NCBI GenBank assembly: GCA_003542955.1
Contig: DPJP01000012.1
Coordinates: forward strand, 1-6,544
Direction: 5' to 3'
From: Armatimonadota bacterium
GTDB lineage: Bacteria; Armatimonadota; Zipacnadia; Zipacnadales; UBA11051
DNA length: 6,544 nt
Shown: positions 1 to 6,544 of the stretch, piece by piece
Numbering within the stretch: the first letter of the stretch is position 1
How the letters are laid out: the number at the start of each line of letters is the position of its first letter
The notes under the pieces: model-generated
The model's database searches: none
What the model saw: only the letters and a program-made list of their open reading frames with translations
What the model was told of the DNA's origin: nothing
Made by a program: the position numbers and the translations under genes

Positions 1-1
1 A

Positions 2-1042
2 ACCGAGAGGGGTCATATCGCGAATCTTGAGTTCCCTGCATCACAGAGCGCACCCTACCACGCGAATGCGGAACTCAAGATTCGGGATGTGACCCCGGTC
101 GCCTCCGAGGCGGCTGTAACCCTCCTCACCCGCCTCAACCGGGCCATCGAATCCGATCCCGCCCGCGCGGCAACCTACACCGACCGCTTCCGTGAACTCG
201 CCGATGCGCTCAAGCCCCTCGCCGCGCAGACTGATACGCCCGGCGCCGCCGCCGCGGCGCTGTGGATGCTCAGCGAGTGCCACCGCGCGCAGGGGCAATT
301 CCGGGCCGCCGATGCAGCATTCGACGCCTATCTCGCCGCCCTGCGCAATGTCTACAACCATTCGGAGTTGCCCGATGCCTATGCCGCCGTCGCGCGCAGC
401 CTGATCGGCCCGACGCCGAACGGCTCGCCGACCGTGACCGAGCTGATCCGCTCTCACACCTTCGCCGATGGCACCCACCCGGCCGACAGGGCCTGGCAGG
501 CCTGCCTTGCCGCCCTCGCCGACCTGCATGCCGCCGCGCCCCAGGAGTATGAGGCAGCGCTCTGCGCAACTGTGAAGGACTCCGGCATCCGCTGCACGCC
601 ATGCGCAAAGCGCCTTGCCTATGCCACACTCGAGCAGCAGTTCCCGGCTGCCGCGAGCCGCCCCGACGTGGCCTCCGCCGCGGCGAAGGCCTTCGCCCGC
701 AGCGATACCGAGAAGGCCACGGCGCTGCTCACCGGCGCCCTTGCCGCCTCGCCATCGGACGCAGAGAAGCCCTCCATCCTCTTCAACCTGCTGATGGAGC
801 AGAGCAAATCCGTTGACACACTCGAGCAGGCGCAGGCGACATACGACCAGCTTGCGCCCTTCGGCTCGGACCGCAAGTACGCGAGCCTTACCAAGACCGG
901 CCTCTGGCACCTTGCCGACCTCTACCACCGCGCCGGCAAGCCGGAGACGGCCCTGGCGCTGGTTCAGCAGTACGTAAGCACCTACGGAAGCGACGATTTC
1001 ATCGACCGGTTGTCGGCGAGAGTGCGTGCGGAGAAGCCCTGA
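2..1042 (+). CDS. TPR-like helical-repeat protein, 5' end outside window
   Basis: The frame is open from the left edge to TGA at 1040-1042 (346 residues visible), so the true start probably lies upstream. The only in-frame start before an ATG at 266 is GTG at 89, which lies inside a hairpin arm and has no convincing ribosome site. From about base 97 the protein is Ala/Leu-rich and helical. Residues about 86-120 (LWMLSECHRAQGQFRAADAA) and about 300-333 (LWHLADLYHRAGKPETALAL) fit the tetratricopeptide pattern, with weaker helical pairs between them. TPR proteins are protein-binding scaffolds, and no catalytic motif is visible. A CTPC motif sits at about residues 198-201, with another Cys at 188. 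The third codon position is strongly G/C from base 97 on, but not in the first 95 bases, which look like inserted or non-coding sequence read through in frame. The gene lies 67 bases before the secreted-protein gene and could be co-transcribed with it. The partner and exact role are unknown. The long opposite-strand frame here is rich in Gly and Arg and is a shadow. Confidence 0.75.
   Translation, partial: TERGHIANLEFPASQSAPYHANAELKIRDVTPVASEAAVTLLTRLNRAIESDPARAATYTDRFRELADALKPLAAQTDTPGAAAAALWMLSECHRAQGQFRAADAAFDAYLAALRNVYNHSELPDAYAAVARSLIGPTPNGSPTVTELIRSHTFADGTHPADRAWQACLAALADLHAAAPQEYEAALCATVKDSGIRCTPCAKRLAYATLEQQFPAAASRPDVASAAAKAFARSDTEKATALLTGALAASPSDAEKPSILFNLLMEQSKSVDTLEQAQATYDQLAPFGSDRKYASLTKTGLWHLADLYHRAGKPETALALVQQYVSTYGSDDFIDRLSARVRAEKP
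9..96. repeat. Imperfect inverted repeat (27-base arms, 34-base loop)
   Basis: Bases 9-35 and 70-96 are reverse complements at 25 of 27 positions. The inner 15 bases (CGAATCTTGAGTTCC against GGAACTCAAGATTCG) match perfectly. After a two-base bulge, GCAT at 38-41 can also pair with ATGC at 66-69, extending the stem. No T-run follows, so this is not a classical terminator. The reading frame of the first gene passes through the whole element without a stop. It may be a dispersed palindromic repeat or small non-autonomous element inserted into or next to the gene, or an RNA hairpin near its start. One copy in this window cannot decide between these. Confidence 0.8.
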
Positions 1043-1048
1043 TATCGT

Positions 1049-1068
1049 GTGCGGCACTGGAGCCGCAC
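1049..1068 (+). other. Short GC-rich hairpin between first and second genes
   Basis: GTGCGGC at 1049-1055 pairs perfectly with GCCGCAC at 1062-1068 around a six-base loop, starting seven bases after the stop codon of the upstream gene. Only two T residues follow, so it is a poor intrinsic terminator. It could protect the 3' end of the upstream message, or attenuate or space the two cistrons. The pairing is seen directly; the function is inferred. Confidence 0.4.
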
Positions 1069-1096
1069 TTGCCGGAGTCAATCACCCGATTCACCC

Positions 1097-1101
1097 GGAG
1101 G
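1097..1101 (+). promoter_or_regulatory. Ribosome binding site of the large secreted protein
   Basis: GGAGG lies eight bases before ATG 1110. It decides the start: the frame also contains an upstream ATG at 1026, but that would add 28 non-signal residues and overlap the preceding gene. Only the 1110 start puts the hydrophobic signal peptide at the N-terminus. Confidence 0.8.
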
Positions 1102-1109
1102 CGAATTCG

Positions 1110-1181
1110 ATGCGCAATCGAATGCTGGTTCTGAGCTTCGCCCTACTGCTCGTAGTGATGTGCGCGGGGACAGCCGAAGCG
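1110..1181 (+). other. Signal peptide coding segment of the large secreted protein
   Basis: Residues 1-24 have a positive n-region (Arg2, Arg4), a hydrophobic core from about Leu6 to Met17, and a polar end with Ala22-Glu23-Ala24. This fits signal peptidase I cleavage before Ser25. Cys18 is preceded by Val-Val-Met, which does not fit the lipoprotein consensus because position -1 should be small. Confidence 0.8.
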
Positions 1182-4100
1182 TCGCCGCCAAAGAATATGA
1201 AGGTGACAATTGAGGGACCAGATCAGGGGTGGGTTGACGACGCTCTCGGATACTCCGCCACGGTGACATACGAACTTGATCCTGAGACGCTGAAAGAGAT
1301 TGAGGACGGGGTAGCGTCGGTCGAGGTCAAGTATTCATGGTCCTACGGCCCCGCAAGCCTGGTAGGTGGCGCAGCGGACAGTCCGTCGATCGTGATCATG
1401 TACGATTACGGGAACGGGGGCGCCACTCACACGGTGTCGGTCACGGTCACCGTCACGGTGACCTACAAGAACGGCAGTTCCGACTCGGCATCGGCGAGCG
1501 CCTCGAAGGAGGTGAAAGTCAAGCGCCCCGAGCTGGCCGCACTCGAGCTTGAGTACGAATCGGTGTGCGCGGGCGGACGGCCCAATGCGTACCACCGAAC
1601 GTGGATACTCGGGCACGTCACCGACGGCTTTGGCGCGCCGGCCCCAGGCTTCACGGTCGACTTCAGTATTGACGAAGAGCACGAGAACTACCGCTACGTC
1701 TACGTCCCCGCCGTACTCAGTGATATCCAGGACGTGTCGGATAACAACGGTATCGTCAAGGCGCTCCTGACCTCCCCCGACCAGGAGGGCGAGGTCAAGG
1801 TCGTGGCTCAGGGCGACTGGCCCGCCGACCCCGTCGATTGCATCGTCGATGTCGGCATGCCCGACGAGTGGGAATGGGACCCCGAGGACCAGATCGCCAT
1901 CGGTCTGGGGCAGAGCGCCGTACTCACCGAGGTACTCGGCTACGAGGGCGACCCGCTGCCGGGCCACACGATTTCGTGGGAGATCGTCGAAGTCTACGAT
2001 GAGGATGGCAACTACGTCGAGAACCCCACCGGTCTCGCCTACGGCTACGATCCCGCCGACAGTGTAACCAACGGCTACGGAGAGGCGACGGGCACCTACA
2101 ATGCGGGGGCCGCATGCGGCTACATCACGATACGTGCCACCGATGTCACCTGCTACTACGCCGATGGGAGCGACTTCGAGCTGGGCGACTTCAGCATCAT
2201 CGTCTCTCGCATCGACTACCTGGAAGTGCTCGACGCCTACCACGTGTCAGACGCGACCTACGTCAACAGCATCATGCCCGGGGCGATCATTACGGTTCGG
2301 GCGATCATGAAGCCATACATATCGGCGGAGCAGGCAGAGGGCAACATCCAGTGGACCGGCACGGGCGAGGCCGGTGGCGACTGCCTGGAACGGGTTGTCT
2401 CGCGTGGGAACTCGGGTACCTACACGGTCAGCGCATCGTTCGGGCAGTCTTCCGATTGTGTGTACATCAAGGTGTGTGAGATCACCTACATCTCGGTGCT
2501 CTCGGGCGCGGCCGACATCGACGACGACAATGCCGCCACCGCGGTCGATCCCGATGACACGGCCGGCGTCATCCTCAAAGCGCACCTGTCCCCGATGCTG
2601 GTCACGGTGCCACCGCAACTGCTGCTGTGGTCCGGCGGAGAGGACGGCGGGGAGCCGGAGCGGCGGAAGGTGAAGAAGAACACCCCGCGAAGTGAGTACA
2701 TAACCTGTCGGTGTGGCGCAAGCTCCGATGACATCACCGTATGGATCATCGACGCCGACCTCGGCATAGCGGGTGTGGCGGACGAAGACGAGGACACGAC
2801 GCCCGGGATCTGCTATGTCAACTCTGATGATGACAACAACAACAGCACCGATGACCGCAACGACACATCCGTCTCCGGAGAGAACGACCTCATCCCGGTG
2901 GCCCTCAGCATCACCCCGAAAAACGTGCCGGAGGGGGTCTTCTCCGTGAGCGCCAGCAGCGGGCTTGCGTTGTGGACTACCCCCACCAAAGGCACGGCCT
3001 GGAGTGGCTCGGTCAACCTCGCCAGCGCGGCGCTGCCGACGCAGCTATGGGTCGAAGGCCTGTCGGTCAGCGACAATCCCGGTGACAAGAGCATCTCGAT
3101 GGAGTACAACTGGTCGACCGTCCATCTGGAGGATGACGTGCTTGTCACTGTACTTCCTCGCCACGGCCCCTCGGAGGCGGCGCTGAAGGTGTTTAGGGAT
3201 CTGAACGGGGGCGAACCGGCCAATGAGATCAGCGGCACGGTCGGTGGGACCGTCTATCCAGTGCTGTATGTCACCATCGGCGCGGGAGAGCGCTGCACGA
3301 CCGGCTCGGTCACGCTGCGCATCAGGGATGAGTACTCCGGCTACTTCGCCGGCACCAACACCAAGGAGGATATCTCGATCAGCCTGTCCTCGTCATCCGG
3401 GTGGAAGACCTACAACGGCACGAGTTGGGTGGATGCGCAGCTTGGACCATCCAGCACCGACAACAAGGAAGGCGCCACCCCGCTGCGGTACCGCTATGTT
3501 GTGACAGCAGGCTGGGAGACGCACAAGAAGCCGCTGGGCAACAACGGCCGGCACAGCGTCGCGACGACATCGCAGATTGAGTTCGAGGAGTGGGTCGTCG
3601 GCGACGGCTGGACGAATGAGTACCCGTGCGGACCGGTCGCGAAGTCGGTGACGACGGAGAATGTGTGTGTCAACCAGAGCAGTATCGCAACCTCAAACGG
3701 GACCTGCGACTACTTCAAATGGGACCCCCTGAGCGAGGACTTGGACAACCCGCATATCACTTTCACCATCGACGACGCGGACCCGCACGACTATTACTGC
3801 ATCATCCGCTTCCGAGAGACCATCGGAGAGGGTACGTGGGATTGGGACAGTGGCTGGTCGTCGATGCGCTACAAGCCGACGACACCATCGAACCGCAGCA
3901 TCGACATCGACCTCACCGTACCTGACTATCAGGGCAAGTGCCTCAACGAGAACGATCATGAGTGGGGAACGTACACCTTCGACGTGCAGGTGCTCGAGTA
4001 CGCGACTGGCGTTCAGCCGACGCTCTGGACGGAAGCCGAGGCGCTCGACAGCAGCTTCATGAAGCGCTATCGGTTCGGCTACTACCTGTGGGTGCCGAAG

Positions 4101-5324
4101 GACCTCCCGTCTCCGTACGGCGACAAGCCCGGACATGATGTGTGGACAGAGACTCCAGAGAGCGGGGACACGCAATTCCGGGGGTACTACTGCCTGGAGA
4201 GCGCTTGGAGTTCCGGCCAGGAGGCGCAGGTGCCGCGCGGCGACGATGTCTGCATTGTGGTCGTGGACCCGGAACTCAATGAGAGGGCAACGAGAACCGG
4301 CCCGTCGGTCCCCGAGACACTCGGTGAGAACTACGGCACCGTAGACAGCGACCAGAATCAGAAGCTTGATGGACTGCTGCTGTACACGTTCGGGGGCAGT
4401 TACCCGGAAGGCACATGGCGTGGCATCTTCACCGCGGCGGACAATGGCGGCCTCCGCAGCCCAGAGTGGCGCAGCCACACGCCGCTGAGGATGATAACGG
4501 CGAATGCTCAGGCCAGGCCCCCCAGATATGTAGAGTACATCACCGGGAGCTATGCGGGCACGGATTGGTACGGGGCATGGGTAAGACCCAATGGAACGAA
4601 GACGTGGACCGTGTACCTGAAACCGAAAGCCTATGTGAACACCTTCGTCGAGACGGAGTTCGACAAGCACGACGGGATGACGCGTGCCGTCGCGGGGACG
4701 AATGGCGGCTTCTTTACCGGTGATGCGCCGATTGGGTACGTGGGAGTAGGTCCCGCTCAGTGGGTGGGCAACCCCAACGCGGTGCGTCGCTGGGGCTTCG
4801 GCCTCACCGACGACAGCTGGACGGGTGGCCCCAGCACGTGCGTCAGACAGGACGCCCCAATGCCTGGCGACCCCGACAAGTACTACCGCCACCCGGATGT
4901 GCATGCGCACAGGGCAGGGCTGTCCTGCGTTGGCTGTCTCATCGAGGGCTTCCAGCAACTGGGGAGCGAATCCTCAGGTGACACCAGCGCAGTCCATTGG
5001 ACCGTTAAGGACGCCCGGACATGCGTCGGCTGGACAGCGCCTGGTGACGTGTTCCTCATTATTGGCGACGATAGGACGGGCCCGGGCTGGGATTGGCAGA
5101 ATATGCGTAGCTTCTTCACGAGCGCGCTGCCTGCCTACATGCGTGACGAGTTCGGGTATGGAAGCGTCGTCATCTGGAATGCGATGGCTCTGGATGGCGG
5201 AACGAGTACTGGGTTCAGGTACATGTACAGCGACTGGCGTGGTGTGGACACCGAATACCACAACGGCACCAACAGCGGACGGGCCGTCATCTCGGGCGTG
5301 CTGGGGATGTCACGACCTCGGTGA
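1110..5324 (+). CDS. Secreted multidomain Ig-like protein with C-terminal phosphodiester glycosidase (NAGPA/DUF2233) domain
   Basis: Protein of 1404 residues, likely extracellular. Residues 1-24 are a signal peptide: basic start MRNR, hydrophobic core, AEA cleavage site before Ser25. VVMC is not a good lipobox. Residues about 28-140 are a PKD/Ig-like beta segment. Then come Ig-like modules at about 141-245 (like Big_1 of invasins), 249-367 and 368-458. About 458-600 is acidic, with NSDDDNNNSTDD at 571-582, a calcium-type loop. About 600-1125 holds further beta-sandwich sequence, with a DPELN motif and DSDQNQKLD (1079-1087). The C-terminal domain, about 1139-1404, matches the phosphodiester glycosidase family: NGGFF (1198-1202), ARTCVGW (1302-1308), GDVFLIIGDDR (1312-1322), ALDGGTSTGF (1360-1369) and a final GRAV near 1391. 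Family members cleave sugar-phosphate diesters such as the GlcNAc cap of mannose-6-phosphate; bacterial substrates are mostly unknown. Many Cys residues suggest disulfides. No C-terminal sorting signal or membrane anchor is visible. Domain identity is fairly sure; substrate and individual Ig boundaries are inferred. Confidence 0.93.
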   Translation: MRNRMLVLSFALLLVVMCAGTAEASPPKNMKVTIEGPDQGWVDDALGYSATVTYELDPETLKEIEDGVASVEVKYSWSYGPASLVGGAADSPSIVIMYDYGNGGATHTVSVTVTVTVTYKNGSSDSASASASKEVKVKRPELAALELEYESVCAGGRPNAYHRTWILGHVTDGFGAPAPGFTVDFSIDEEHENYRYVYVPAVLSDIQDVSDNNGIVKALLTSPDQEGEVKVVAQGDWPADPVDCIVDVGMPDEWEWDPEDQIAIGLGQSAVLTEVLGYEGDPLPGHTISWEIVEVYDEDGNYVENPTGLAYGYDPADSVTNGYGEATGTYNAGAACGYITIRATDVTCYYADGSDFELGDFSIIVSRIDYLEVLDAYHVSDATYVNSIMPGAIITVRAIMKPYISAEQAEGNIQWTGTGEAGGDCLERVVSRGNSGTYTVSASFGQSSDCVYIKVCEITYISVLSGAADIDDDNAATAVDPDDTAGVILKAHLSPMLVTVPPQLLLWSGGEDGGEPERRKVKKNTPRSEYITCRCGASSDDITVWIIDADLGIAGVADEDEDTTPGICYVNSDDDNNNSTDDRNDTSVSGENDLIPVALSITPKNVPEGVFSVSASSGLALWTTPTKGTAWSGSVNLASAALPTQLWVEGLSVSDNPGDKSISMEYNWSTVHLEDDVLVTVLPRHGPSEAALKVFRDLNGGEPANEISGTVGGTVYPVLYVTIGAGERCTTGSVTLRIRDEYSGYFAGTNTKEDISISLSSSSGWKTYNGTSWVDAQLGPSSTDNKEGATPLRYRYVVTAGWETHKKPLGNNGRHSVATTSQIEFEEWVVGDGWTNEYPCGPVAKSVTTENVCVNQSSIATSNGTCDYFKWDPLSEDLDNPHITFTIDDADPHDYYCIIRFRETIGEGTWDWDSGWSSMRYKPTTPSNRSIDIDLTVPDYQGKCLNENDHEWGTYTFDVQVLEYATGVQPTLWTEAEALDSSFMKRYRFGYYLWVPKDLPSPYGDKPGHDVWTETPESGDTQFRGYYCLESAWSSGQEAQVPRGDDVCIVVVDPELNERATRTGPSVPETLGENYGTVDSDQNQKLDGLLLYTFGGSYPEGTWRGIFTAADNGGLRSPEWRSHTPLRMITANAQARPPRYVEYITGSYAGTDWYGAWVRPNGTKTWTVYLKPKAYVNTFVETEFDKHDGMTRAVAGTNGGFFTGDAPIGYVGVGPAQWVGNPNAVRRWGFGLTDDSWTGGPSTCVRQDAPMPGDPDKYYRHPDVHAHRAGLSCVGCLIEGFQQLGSESSGDTSAVHWTVKDARTCVGWTAPGDVFLIIGDDRTGPGWDWQNMRSFFTSALPAYMRDEFGYGSVVIWNAMALDGGTSTGFRYMYSDWRGVDTEYHNGTNSGRAVISGVLGMSRPR
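4524..5321 (+). other. Phosphodiester glycosidase (NAGPA/DUF2233) domain region
   Basis: Residues about 1139-1404 of the secreted protein. Family landmarks appear in the expected order: NGGFF after a beta/alpha stretch (1198-1202), a segment around GLSCVGCLIEGFQQ (about 1271-1284) where relatives have a Gly-Gly-Pro-Leu-Leu...Gly motif, the R-T-x-V-G motif (1303-1307), a hydrophobic strand ending in GDDR (1319-1322), the LDGG motif (1361-1364) and a closing Arg-Ala-Val strand. The usual family signature after LDGG is Gly-Ser-Ser/Thr; here it is Thr-Ser-Thr. The His/Cys-rich stretch at 1261-1276 is not a feature I know from the family. Confidence 0.82.
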
Positions 5325-5353
5325 CGGTGTCAGCGGCCGATAGTCCGATACCA

Positions 5354-5388
5354 CGTGGCCCGCGCGCACTCCACACGCCCGGGCCACG
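5354..5388 (+). other. Hairpin downstream of the secreted-protein gene, possible weak terminator
   Basis: CGTGGCCCG (5354-5362) pairs perfectly with CGGGCCACG (5380-5388), with a 17-base loop between them, 30 bases after the stop codon. It is followed by CTTCAGAC rather than a T-run, so a Rho-independent terminator is doubtful. It may be a partial terminator or an mRNA 3'-end structure before the lipoprotein gene. Confidence 0.45.
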
Positions 5389-5425
5389 CTTCAGACAGAA
5401 CGCTGCGTGGACACGCCACCTGCGA

Positions 5426-5429
5426 GGAG
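5426..5429 (+). promoter_or_regulatory. Ribosome binding site of the lipoprotein gene
   Basis: GGAG within GAGGAGA (5424-5430) lies eight bases before GTG 5438, the same spacing as at the preceding gene. It supports a GTG start that gives a complete lipoprotein signal peptide. Confidence 0.7.
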
Positions 5430-5437
5430 ATACCACC

Positions 5438-6544
5438 GTGCCGAACATATCTCGAGCACGCCCCGGCAGGTGCTGGGCGCATCTGTTGACGGTGGCTACA
5501 GGCATGCTGATGGTTGTGAGTGGATGTCGTGGTGAGGGTGTGGGGGTATCGCTGGTGCCTTGGCTTCAGCTTCCCGCGCCCAACGTGGAACGGATCGCTC
5601 TTAGCACGTCAGGGAATCTGGTGGCCGTCCACGAGAGGTATCCCGGGCGGCTGCGCGTCTGGGAACTGCAGCCGGATGCGACGCTGGGCCAATTGCGCTT
5701 CGACTCCATACCCGCCCAGTGCTTGGTCCGCACGCTGGTCTGGAGCGAAGAAACCCTCGTGATGGCGCGAATCGACGGGGTCATCGATGTGGACGAGCTG
5801 GACGCCATGCCTCACGATGACATGCTCGCTCTCATCCGGGAGCAATCCTGGGTTGTGGCATGGGACCCTCGGACGGGCCGAGAGACGGCACGGCAACCGG
5901 GGAGCCCATTAGCTCTCTTCGCCAACCCAGTCGATGGCCGCGTGCTGGCATTGGACGACACCGAAGAGCGCCTCTGGGTTAACGTAACCACGTACTCGGT
6001 GCCGGAGTTGACGACGCAGAGCAAGAGCATATGGGAGTTGCGCGAACCACTCGCAGGGGCCTTCGAGCTGGCGCTCTGGCCACTCGCTTTCGACGTGACA
6101 GGCCAGACTCTCTATGCACTCACATGCGTGCCGTCGGAGGCCACAGAGCGAAGGCCACCGGACAGAGGCACCCGTGTCGCTATCATCACCGTGGATGCTT
6201 CGGGCACTGTGACTTGGCTCAACGCGACACCGGCGCTACAGCTCTTCCCACGGGGCGACTGGGCTCTAGCGCAGCCCCGCACATTGGTCGTGTCCGGGCT
6301 CGCCCCAACGCCTATTCGCGGGGGGGCCGCGTTGGCTTGCATCGTGAGGGGGCCCACGCCAGCCCGCCACCGCCTGGTCTTCTTCAACCCGGATGGTGTT
6401 GTCTACGAGCACGAGTTCCCGGCGAACTGGCGCGGCGCTCCGAAGAGCATTGCGCCGCGCCCGGAAGCGACGCAGATCGTCTCGATCACACCAGACGGGA
6501 ACAACCTGATCGTCCAAGAGAAATCGGCGAGCTACGACCGCGGG
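5438..6544 (+). CDS. Putative lipoprotein with beta-propeller-like repeats, 3' end outside window
   Basis: The frame opens with GTG at 5438 after a good ribosome site and stays open for 369 codons to the right edge, so the gene is cut at its 3' end. The N-terminus has basic residues (Arg6, Arg8, Arg11), a hydrophobic core, and the lipobox VSGC with Cys30. This predicts lipidation and anchoring in the envelope. The mature part contains repeated strands like those of WD40/YVTN-type propellers: residues about 50-75 read IALSTSGNLVAVHE followed by LRVWEL, then VVAWDPRTGRE near 140-150, and later IVSITPDGNNLIVQ near the right edge. Such folds bind proteins or ligands. No enzyme motif is visible and I do not recognise the family. 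The gene follows the secreted glycosidase-like gene by 113 bases and may belong to the same envelope function. Third-position G/C bias supports this frame over the others; a shorter frame beginning at 5520 is a shadow. Confidence 0.85.
   Translation, partial: MPNISRARPGRCWAHLLTVATGMLMVVSGCRGEGVGVSLVPWLQLPAPNVERIALSTSGNLVAVHERYPGRLRVWELQPDATLGQLRFDSIPAQCLVRTLVWSEETLVMARIDGVIDVDELDAMPHDDMLALIREQSWVVAWDPRTGRETARQPGSPLALFANPVDGRVLALDDTEERLWVNVTTYSVPELTTQSKSIWELREPLAGAFELALWPLAFDVTGQTLYALTCVPSEATERRPPDRGTRVAIITVDASGTVTWLNATPALQLFPRGDWALAQPRTLVVSGLAPTPIRGGAALACIVRGPTPARHRLVFFNPDGVVYEHEFPANWRGAPKSIAPRPEATQIVSITPDGNNLIVQEKSASYDRG

Noticed and set aside
1049..1068. Intrinsic terminator between the first two genes
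   Set aside because: Good 7-base-pair stem but only two T residues follow; listed as a hairpin only.
41..1081. 346-residue open frame on the minus strand opposite the first gene
   Set aside because: Its product is Gly/Arg-rich with no recognisable motif. The plus strand gives TPR-like helices and the expected third-position G/C bias.
1026..1109. Upstream ATG at 1026 as start of the secreted protein
   Set aside because: It would overlap the preceding gene and bury the signal peptide 28 residues inside. ATG 1110 has GGAGG at ideal spacing.
1161..1163. Lipoprotein cysteine (Cys18) in the large secreted protein
   Set aside because: The preceding residues Val-Val-Met do not fit a lipobox, while an AEA signal peptidase I site follows six residues later.
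1445..1463. 19-base near-palindrome (GGTCACCGT-C-ACGGTGACC)
   Set aside because: Explained by alternating Val/Thr codons of a beta strand (VTVTVTV) inside the coding sequence.
1335..2243. 302-residue open frame on the minus strand inside the secreted-protein gene
   Set aside because: Mirror of Asp/Tyr/Val-rich codons of the plus-strand Ig-like modules; no own start context or domain.
3693..4958. 421-residue open frame on the minus strand inside the secreted-protein gene
   Set aside because: High-GC shadow with Arg/Val-rich sequence and no domain. The plus frame carries recognisable family motifs through this region.
5520..5762. 80-residue plus-strand frame starting at ATG 5520
   Set aside because: It overlaps the lipoprotein gene in another frame and lacks a ribosome site; the frame from GTG 5438 has lipobox, ribosome site and continuous coding.

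Overview
This is a high-GC stretch of bacterial chromosome, probably from an uncultivated environmental, Gram-negative-type bacterium. The evidence for that is the Ala-rich coding sequence, good Shine-Dalgarno sites, a lipobox lipoprotein and a giant secreted beta-sandwich protein. Nothing in the window fixes the phylum. Large secreted proteins with Asp/Asn-rich calcium-type motifs remind me of Armatimonadota, Planctomycetes and their relatives, but that is impression only. All three genes lie on the + strand, one after another, and all appear to make exported proteins or to accompany them.

Layout: (1) positions 2-1042 hold the 3' part of an Ala-rich helical-repeat (TPR-like) gene that is open through the left edge. 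A striking imperfect inverted repeat (9-35 paired with 70-96) sits at its visible 5' end and is read through in frame. (2) After a 67-base gap with a small hairpin, positions 1110-5324 encode a 1404-residue secreted protein. It has a signal peptide, a PKD-like segment, at least three Ig-like segments, an Asp/Asn-rich calcium-type segment, further beta-sandwich modules, and a C-terminal phosphodiester glycosidase (NAGPA/DUF2233) domain. (3) After a 113-base gap with another hairpin, a lipoprotein gene with beta-propeller-like repeats starts at GTG 5438 and runs off the right edge.

The best functional handle is the C-terminal NAGPA-type domain of the central protein. This family includes the mammalian 'uncovering enzyme', which removes GlcNAc from a phosphodiester, and bacterial homologues thought to act on sugar-phosphate polymers. 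A long Ig-like stalk would display or anchor such an enzyme outside the cell. The helical-repeat protein and the lipoprotein could be partners in the envelope, but only their position and export signals support this. I see no tRNA, rRNA, CRISPR array, transposase or clear mobile element. The most unusual signals are the palindrome inside the first reading frame, a His/Cys cluster within the glycosidase domain, and the domain architecture of the central protein.
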